Program-made: the position numbers and the translations under genes
Part shown: positions 59,342 to 64,000 of the stretch, piece by piece
Numbering within the stretch: the first letter of the stretch is position 1
Layout of the letters: the number at the start of each line of letters is the position of its first letter
DNA from: Paenibacillus piri
GTDB lineage: Bacteria; Bacillota; Bacilli; Paenibacillales; NBRC-103111
Direction: 5' to 3'
Length of the DNA stretch: 64,000 nt
Assembly (NCBI RefSeq): GCF_004354045.1
Contig: NZ_SMRT01000014.1
Span: 62,001-126,000, forward strand
The notes under the pieces: model-generated
The model's input: only the letters and a program-made list of their open reading frames with translations
The model's database searches: none
Told to the model about the DNA's origin: nothing

Positions 59342-60910
59342 ATGTTCCGTTTTTTATTGAGCAGGCTCGCACCGCAGCCCAAGCAGCGCATCCGGTATGC
59401 GCAAAGCAATGAAGGGTCCGCCGCGCTGTCCGCTTCGCTGGAGACGAACCTCGGTTATATTCGGACGGCTCTGGCGACGCCCAATGACTTACTGATCAGG
59501 ATTATCGCGCTTGGAGCGGAAAAGCAGGCTTGCGCGACGGTCTGCTTGGACGGGCTGGTGAATAAAGAGCTGATCAACACTAATGTTCTGAAGCCGCTGC
59601 AAGCATTCAACTGGGACACGTCCAACTATTTGCAGCAGGCCGAGCAAGGCGCCGGGCTGTTGAATCAGATGGCCGAGGTGCTGCCTCTGAACGGCATCAG
59701 CCGATCCGATCGGATGGAAGCCTGTTTATTGGCCGTCCTTTCCGGAGAGACGGTGTTGTTAGTCGACGGAGCCGCGGAAGCGTTAATTATAGGCAGTCAA
59801 GGTTGGGACGGCAGAGCCGTCGAGGAACCGCAGACGGAAGCGCTGATCCGCGGACCGCGGGAAGGCTTCACGGAAAATCTGCGTACCAATATGTCTTTAG
59901 TACGGCGCAGAATGAAGGATCCGAAGCTGCGTTTTTTCGATATGAGAATCGGGCGGAGAAGCCAGACGCAGATTGTAATTGCCTATACGGAAGGGATCGC
60001 GAATCCGGAGCTTGTCCGCGAAGTGCAGCGACGCATCAGCACGATCGATGTCGATGATGTGATCGGATCGGGTTATATCGAGCAGTGGATTTCCGACAGC
60101 TTCATGAGCCCGTTCCCGCAAATTTTGGCGACGGAACGGCCGGATAAGGTGGCCGCGGCGGTCGTTCAGGGCAAGGTGGCGATCTTGGTCGATACGACGC
60201 CGTTCGCGTTGATTTTGCCTGTTACGATAGGGGCGATTATTCAATCCCCGGAGGATTACTATAGCCATTGGCTGATCGCCACGTTAATGCGGATTTTGCG
60301 GCTGATTGCGGCTTTTATCGCGACCTTTTTGCCGGCTTTCTACATCGCTTTAGTGGAATATCACCAAGGCATGATCCCATCCTTGCTGGCCTTTTCGATA
60401 GCGGGCAGCAGGGAGGGGGTTCCGTTCCCGGCAGTGATAGAAACGTTACTCATGGAGGGCACCCTGGAAATTCTCCGTGAGGCCGGCGTCCGGCTGCCCA
60501 AGCCAATCGGTCAAACGATCGGCATCGTCGGCGGCCTTGTGATCGGGGAAGCGGCGGTAGCCGCCGGTATTGTGAGCCCGATCATGGTCATCGTGGTAGC
60601 GATTACGGCGATTTCGTCCTTTACGCTGCCCTCGTATCCTTTTGCTATCACGCTAAGGATTATTCGCTTCGCCATTATGATTGCGGCCGCTTTGTTCGGC
60701 TTATACGGCATCGTTCTGTCCTACATCATCATTAATATCCACATCGTCAATTTGAAAAGCTTCGGGATTCCTTACTCCGCGCCATTCGCCCCATTTTTCA
60801 AAAAGGATTGGAAGGATCTCGTGCTGCGCGCCCCGACTACGATGCTGGATACGCGGCCCGACATGATGCAGACGGAGGATCGCACCAGAATGAACCGCGA
60901 TTTGAGGTGA
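59342..60910 (+). CDS. gerA: Spore germination receptor A subunit (GerA family)
   Basis: A 522-residue GerA-family germinant receptor subunit. The soluble N-terminal region (about 1-270: DLLIRIIALGAEKQA, LVDGAAEALIIGSQGWDGRA, RGPREGFTENLRTNMSLVRR, SYIEQWISDS-like GYIEQWISDSFMSPFPQI) precedes five or so membrane helices (about 280-470) and a short polar tail. This family binds germinants at the spore inner membrane. ATG 59342 has AGGAGGG upstream. First of gerA-gerB-gerB-gerC. Confidence 0.93.
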   Translation: MFRFLLSRLAPQPKQRIRYAQSNEGSAALSASLETNLGYIRTALATPNDLLIRIIALGAEKQACATVCLDGLVNKELINTNVLKPLQAFNWDTSNYLQQAEQGAGLLNQMAEVLPLNGISRSDRMEACLLAVLSGETVLLVDGAAEALIIGSQGWDGRAVEEPQTEALIRGPREGFTENLRTNMSLVRRRMKDPKLRFFDMRIGRRSQTQIVIAYTEGIANPELVREVQRRISTIDVDDVIGSGYIEQWISDSFMSPFPQILATERPDKVAAAVVQGKVAILVDTTPFALILPVTIGAIIQSPEDYYSHWLIATLMRILRLIAAFIATFLPAFYIALVEYHQGMIPSLLAFSIAGSREGVPFPAVIETLLMEGTLEILREAGVRLPKPIGQTIGIVGGLVIGEAAVAAGIVSPIMVIVVAITAISSFTLPSYPFAITLRIIRFAIMIAAALFGLYGIVLSYIIINIHIVNLKSFGIPYSAPFAPFFKKDWKDLVLRAPTTMLDTRPDMMQTEDRTRMNRDLR

Positions 60911-60915
60911 GCTGC

Positions 60916-62034
60916 ATGAAACCATTTGATTACGGAGATGAGCGGATCGGGTCGAAAGAAATTATATTTTTGCTGCCGGCCTATATTCACGGCGTGCTTA
61001 TATTGACGGTACCTCGGATTATTAATGAAGTAACGCATACCTTTGACGGGTGGATCGCCCTTCTGGTCGGCGGCCTTATCGGCACGTTGTTCGCCTGGAT
61101 GACGGCGAAGCTGGTGATCCGCTTTCCGGAAGCGAATTTTTTGCAGTTCGCCGGACAAATCGTTACCAGACCTGTCGCTTATGCAATGACGGCCGCGTTG
61201 GCGCTGCATTTTTTGCTGATTGCCGCTTATGAGGTGTCTGCGGTCGGACGCATTGCGCAAATGTATTTGCTTCCCAAAACCCCTGTCGAGGTTTCCGCGC
61301 TCGCTTTTCTGCTGATCCTGATCTATGGCGTATCCGGCTCCAGAGTAGGCTTGCTACGGCTTAATCTCATGTTTTTCCCGATATATATGCTGCTTCTGAT
61401 CGTTTCCTATTTGATTGCGCTTGGAAATTTCGAATGGCGCAACCTGCAGCCGATGTTCGTAACAGACATCCCTACGATGGTACAGGCTACCGGGCGTACC
61501 GTTCTGACGGTTGTCGGTTATGAGCTGCTGCTTCTGTACGCAGGCTATGCCCGCATGCAGAAACGCATTCCGCAATGGTCCGTCTATGGAATGACGATCA
61601 GCGCGGCGGTGTTATTGTTCAGCTATACCGTCGTTATCGGCGTAATGGGAAGCAAGGTGCCGGTTGAGCTCATCCTTCCGTCGATTGATATGGTCAAAGA
61701 AGCCATTATCCCCGGCGGGTTTATCGAACGCTCGGATATCATTTTTTTTGTCATATGGATTACGACTATTTTCAATACCGGCGCGATGGCTTATGATGCA
61801 ATAATCTTATCGCTTGGCCTGATGTTCCCCCGTGTCCGTAAAATTCATTGGGTGCTCGTTTTGGCGCCGATCGTATACTTGATCTCGATGCAGCCGCATA
61901 CTTTGATGGATGCGCTGGATTTGTTGAAAACCGACCTTTATTTGCAGGTTTTTTTCTCTTATGTGGTTCCTCCGCTGCTGTTTGTTATTGCCGCCGTGCG
62001 GAAGCTGCCGAAGGGGGTGAGACAGCTTGAGTAA
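60916..62034 (+). CDS. gerB: Spore germination receptor B subunit, first copy (GerB family)
   Basis: A 372-residue APC-superfamily protein of the GerB/GerKB type with about ten membrane helices (FLLPAYIHGVLILTVPRI opens helix 1). GerB subunits carry the germinant-binding pocket and may form the ion channel. ATG 60916 has GAGGTGAG upstream and follows the gerA stop by 5 bp. The stop overlaps the second gerB by 8 bp. Similar blocks in both copies (YGVSGSRVGLLRLNLMFFP, IFNTGAMAYD) show that they are paralogues. Confidence 0.92.
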   Translation: MKPFDYGDERIGSKEIIFLLPAYIHGVLILTVPRIINEVTHTFDGWIALLVGGLIGTLFAWMTAKLVIRFPEANFLQFAGQIVTRPVAYAMTAALALHFLLIAAYEVSAVGRIAQMYLLPKTPVEVSALAFLLILIYGVSGSRVGLLRLNLMFFPIYMLLLIVSYLIALGNFEWRNLQPMFVTDIPTMVQATGRTVLTVVGYELLLLYAGYARMQKRIPQWSVYGMTISAAVLLFSYTVVIGVMGSKVPVELILPSIDMVKEAIIPGGFIERSDIIFFVIWITTIFNTGAMAYDAIILSLGLMFPRVRKIHWVLVLAPIVYLISMQPHTLMDALDLLKTDLYLQVFFSYVVPPLLFVIAAVRKLPKGVRQLE

Positions 62035-63133
62035 ACCGTTAGGACACGAGCAGGAAATCGAGGAGAAAGAGCTGATGTATTCCATAGCTTCGATGATCTT
62101 GAGCGTGGGCGTCTTGACGCTTCCCCGAAATATTGCCGCCACGACCCGCTACTCGGACGGCTGGATGTCCATTGTACTGGCCGGTACGATCGCCGTTGCT
62201 TTGGTGTGGATCCTTAGCACGCTGGCTGCGAGCTTTCCCAAGCAGTCGTACTTTGAATTCATTTCACGCATCGCATCCAGGCCTGTAGGTTATATGCTGA
62301 CGGGATTATTCTCCTTTTCGTACCTGCTGTTCACCGCTTTCGAGTTGCGTTCAGTGGCGGATGTAACGAAGCACTATTTATTTGACAAGACTCCCATTGA
62401 ATTTATCGGATTAGCGTTTATGCTGGTTGTTATTTATGCGGTCTACGGCTCCAGAGTGGGCTTGCTGCGGTTAAATATGCTGTTTTTTCCAATTGTTGGC
62501 GCCGTGCTGACGTTGTCGCTGCTGTTAAATGTCGGGGTCGTTGATGTCAACCATTTCAAACCGATGTTCGTTACCGATTGGAAAGGTATCATGAAGGGGG
62601 CGCAAGCAAGCGGCTTTTCGTTTCTCGGGTTTGAAATCGTACTGATGTACGCAATGCTGATGAAAAATCCGCAGCGTACCGTGAAGGCCGCAGTGAAGGG
62701 CACGATGATACCTTTCGCCACCTATATCGTACTGTACATCTTTACCATTGGGGTGCTTTCTTATCGAAATACCGCAGAGCTCGCGTTTCCGACCGTGGAA
62801 TTCGCCAAGGAGGCGGAAGTGCCTGGCGCTTTTTTTGAAAGGTTTGAGTCGTTATTTTTTACGATATGGATTATGACGATCTTCAATACGACGGCTATGT
62901 CGCTGGATGTCTGTATGTTGTCGCTGAAATCGATCGTGCCGAAGGCTTCCAAAATGACGAAGCTTTTGGTGCTGTCGCCTCTCATCTATCTCATTTCATT
63001 TGTTCCTCAAGACAACAGCGAACTGAACAGCTTCGGTACGGTTATAAGTTTTTTTCACTTTATGTGCTGTATCATGCTGCCGGCCTTTATTTTTATTGCG
63101 GCCAAATGGAGGAAGGTGAAGCCGGATGGTTAA
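62027..63133 (+). CDS. gerB: Spore germination receptor B subunit, second copy (GerB family)
   Basis: A 368-residue GerB-family protein with about ten membrane helices. AVYGSRVGLLRLNMLFFP and IFNTTAMSLDVC match the first copy. TTG 62027 is the start: AAGGGGG lies upstream and the gene overlaps the first gerB stop by 8 bp. Two B subunits behind one A subunit suggest either an altered receptor composition or two alternative receptors. Overlap with gerC downstream is 8 bp. Confidence 0.92.
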   Translation: MSKPLGHEQEIEEKELMYSIASMILSVGVLTLPRNIAATTRYSDGWMSIVLAGTIAVALVWILSTLAASFPKQSYFEFISRIASRPVGYMLTGLFSFSYLLFTAFELRSVADVTKHYLFDKTPIEFIGLAFMLVVIYAVYGSRVGLLRLNMLFFPIVGAVLTLSLLLNVGVVDVNHFKPMFVTDWKGIMKGAQASGFSFLGFEIVLMYAMLMKNPQRTVKAAVKGTMIPFATYIVLYIFTIGVLSYRNTAELAFPTVEFAKEAEVPGAFFERFESLFFTIWIMTIFNTTAMSLDVCMLSLKSIVPKASKMTKLLVLSPLIYLISFVPQDNSELNSFGTVISFFHFMCCIMLPAFIFIAAKWRKVKPDG

Positions 63134-64000
63134 ACAGATGCTGCGAATCGGATTGGCCCTGCTTATGACGATGCTTGTTTCGGGCTGTTGGGACCGGATC
63201 GAGATTAATGAGCGGGGGTTTGTGATCGGGGTTGCGATTGATGAGCCGCACTCGGAACATGCCGAGAAGGCTAACCGCCTGGAAGCGCGTAACAAGCCGA
63301 AAGAAAAACAGCGTTACTCCGTGACTTATCAGGTGGTCATTCCGCAAAAGCTGCAAGGGGGAGGAAAAGAGCGGACATCCGATACCTCGTTTATGAATAT
63401 GACGTCCGAAGGGGATACGATGGCCGATATTGAACGGCAAATGACGGCCCGGACAAGCCGGAGCCCGTATTTCGAACATTTGAAAATAATTATCATTTCC
63501 AATAAGATTGCAGAAAAAAAGGAAAATATCGGCCATGTACTCGATTTTTTCTTAAGGGATCAGGAAATTCGCCGCAGCACCAGGGTTTTAGTGTCCGACG
63601 GAGAAGCCAGACGCGCCCTGGAGGTTGTGCCAAGCAACGAAAAGCTGCCTGTTATGTATATCCATTCAGTGACTCAAAACAGCAGGAGAACGGCCCGGAT
63701 GCTGCCCGAGACGAAGCTGGGCGATCTGCATGAGCTCATTTTGGACCGCAACGGCTTTGCCTTGCAGCGGATTATCGGCGGTAGCAATGAGGTAAAGGTC
63801 GTCGGTGCGGCCGTATTCCGGGGGCACACGATTACCATGAAGGGGGTGCTGGGCTCGGAAGAAACGGAAGGGCTTAATCTGCTGACCGGAAAAGTAAAAA
63901 ACGGCATCCTCAAAGCGAAACTGAATGGAAATATGTTTGTTTATGAAATGGCGCGGGTCAAACATCGCATTCATGCCGATGTCACGGATCCGCAGCATAT
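63126..64000 (+). CDS. gerC: Spore germination receptor C lipoprotein (GerC family), partial
   Basis: The N-terminal 291 codons of a GerC lipoprotein; the rest lies beyond the window. The signal peptide ends at LVSGCWDRIEINERGF, with the lipid-modified Cys and the CWDxxEINERG signature of the family. VLDFFLRDQEIRRSTRVLVSDG follows. GerC anchors the receptor at the outer face of the spore inner membrane. ATG 63126 overlaps the gerB stop by 8 bp and has AAGGTG upstream. Confidence 0.92.
   Translation, partial: MVKQMLRIGLALLMTMLVSGCWDRIEINERGFVIGVAIDEPHSEHAEKANRLEARNKPKEKQRYSVTYQVVIPQKLQGGGKERTSDTSFMNMTSEGDTMADIERQMTARTSRSPYFEHLKIIIISNKIAEKKENIGHVLDFFLRDQEIRRSTRVLVSDGEARRALEVVPSNEKLPVMYIHSVTQNSRRTARMLPETKLGDLHELILDRNGFALQRIIGGSNEVKVVGAAVFRGHTITMKGVLGSEETEGLNLLTGKVKNGILKAKLNGNMFVYEMARVKHRIHADVTDPQH

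Overview
The window looks like chromosomal DNA of an endospore-forming member of the Bacillales, most probably Paenibacillaceae. Evidence for this is the moderately GC-rich coding sequence, strong GGAGG-type ribosome binding sites, frequent TTG/GTG starts, a yyaC-type spore protein, a gerA-B-B-C germination operon, a YjcZ-like protein, a ykkC/guanidine-I riboswitch on a ykkCD pair, an AraR-type regulator with AraR-like operators, a cre site and a Bacillus-style Pho box. No rRNA, tRNA, CRISPR array or intact insertion sequence was seen.

Layout. 0-5.6 kb: partial glycosyltransferase, two 80-bp hairpin repeats, yyaC, an ABC exporter, the guanidinium exporter pair with its riboswitch, and a methyltransferase. 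5.7-24.9 kb: a large divergent locus. The minus arm (9.0 to 6.1 kb) encodes a 48-aa membrane peptide, a zinc-ribbon membrane protein and a membrane-anchored helical protein. The plus arm (9.3 to 24.8 kb) encodes a membrane VWA protein, an 1129-aa tubulin/FtsZ-like protein with a GGTGSG loop, a 784-aa protein that I read as a degenerate second tubulin-like protein, a second membrane VWA protein, a 211-aa protein, a zinc-ribbon P-loop GTPase and a 967-aa GTPase-associated membrane protein with Ig-like tail domains. A 1.2-kb array of about 165-bp structured tandem repeats lies between the two tubulin-like genes. This locus is the best candidate in the window for a poorly described system: a membrane-attached machine built on a tubulin-like filament or scaffold, a GTPase and VWA adaptors.

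25-32 kb: mostly single-gene housekeeping or accessory functions (TSUP transporter, glyoxalase-fold protein, short-chain oxidoreductase, 2-hydroxyacid dehydrogenase, cupredoxin, DedA, thioredoxin-fold protein, metallo-beta-lactamase-fold hydrolase). 32-39 kb: a more AT-rich sugar cassette made of an AraR-like regulator, a three-gene CUT1 ABC importer and a GH42 beta-galactosidase, with matching operators before the regulator and the transporter. It ends in debris: a truncated AraC gene and an epimerase remnant. 39.8-46.1 kb: mutarotase-like protein, ArsR-type regulator, small membrane proteins, and a PhoX-like secreted phosphatase behind a four-repeat Pho box.

46.3-55.9 kb: a minus-strand sugar-acid operon under a promoter that overlaps a consensus cre site. 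It encodes a solute-binding lipoprotein, a mandelate-racemase-type enzyme, a membrane AraC regulator, two permeases and two tandemly duplicated acid-sugar dehydratase-like enzymes. 56-64 kb: nitroreductase, pspC-pspA envelope-stress pair, polysaccharide deacetylase, and the gerA-gerB-gerB-gerC operon, which runs off the window end.

Two intergenic repeat families recur: a hairpin element (five copies and one degenerate copy) and a roughly 195-bp element with one copy beside each end of the first half of the tubulin/VWA locus.
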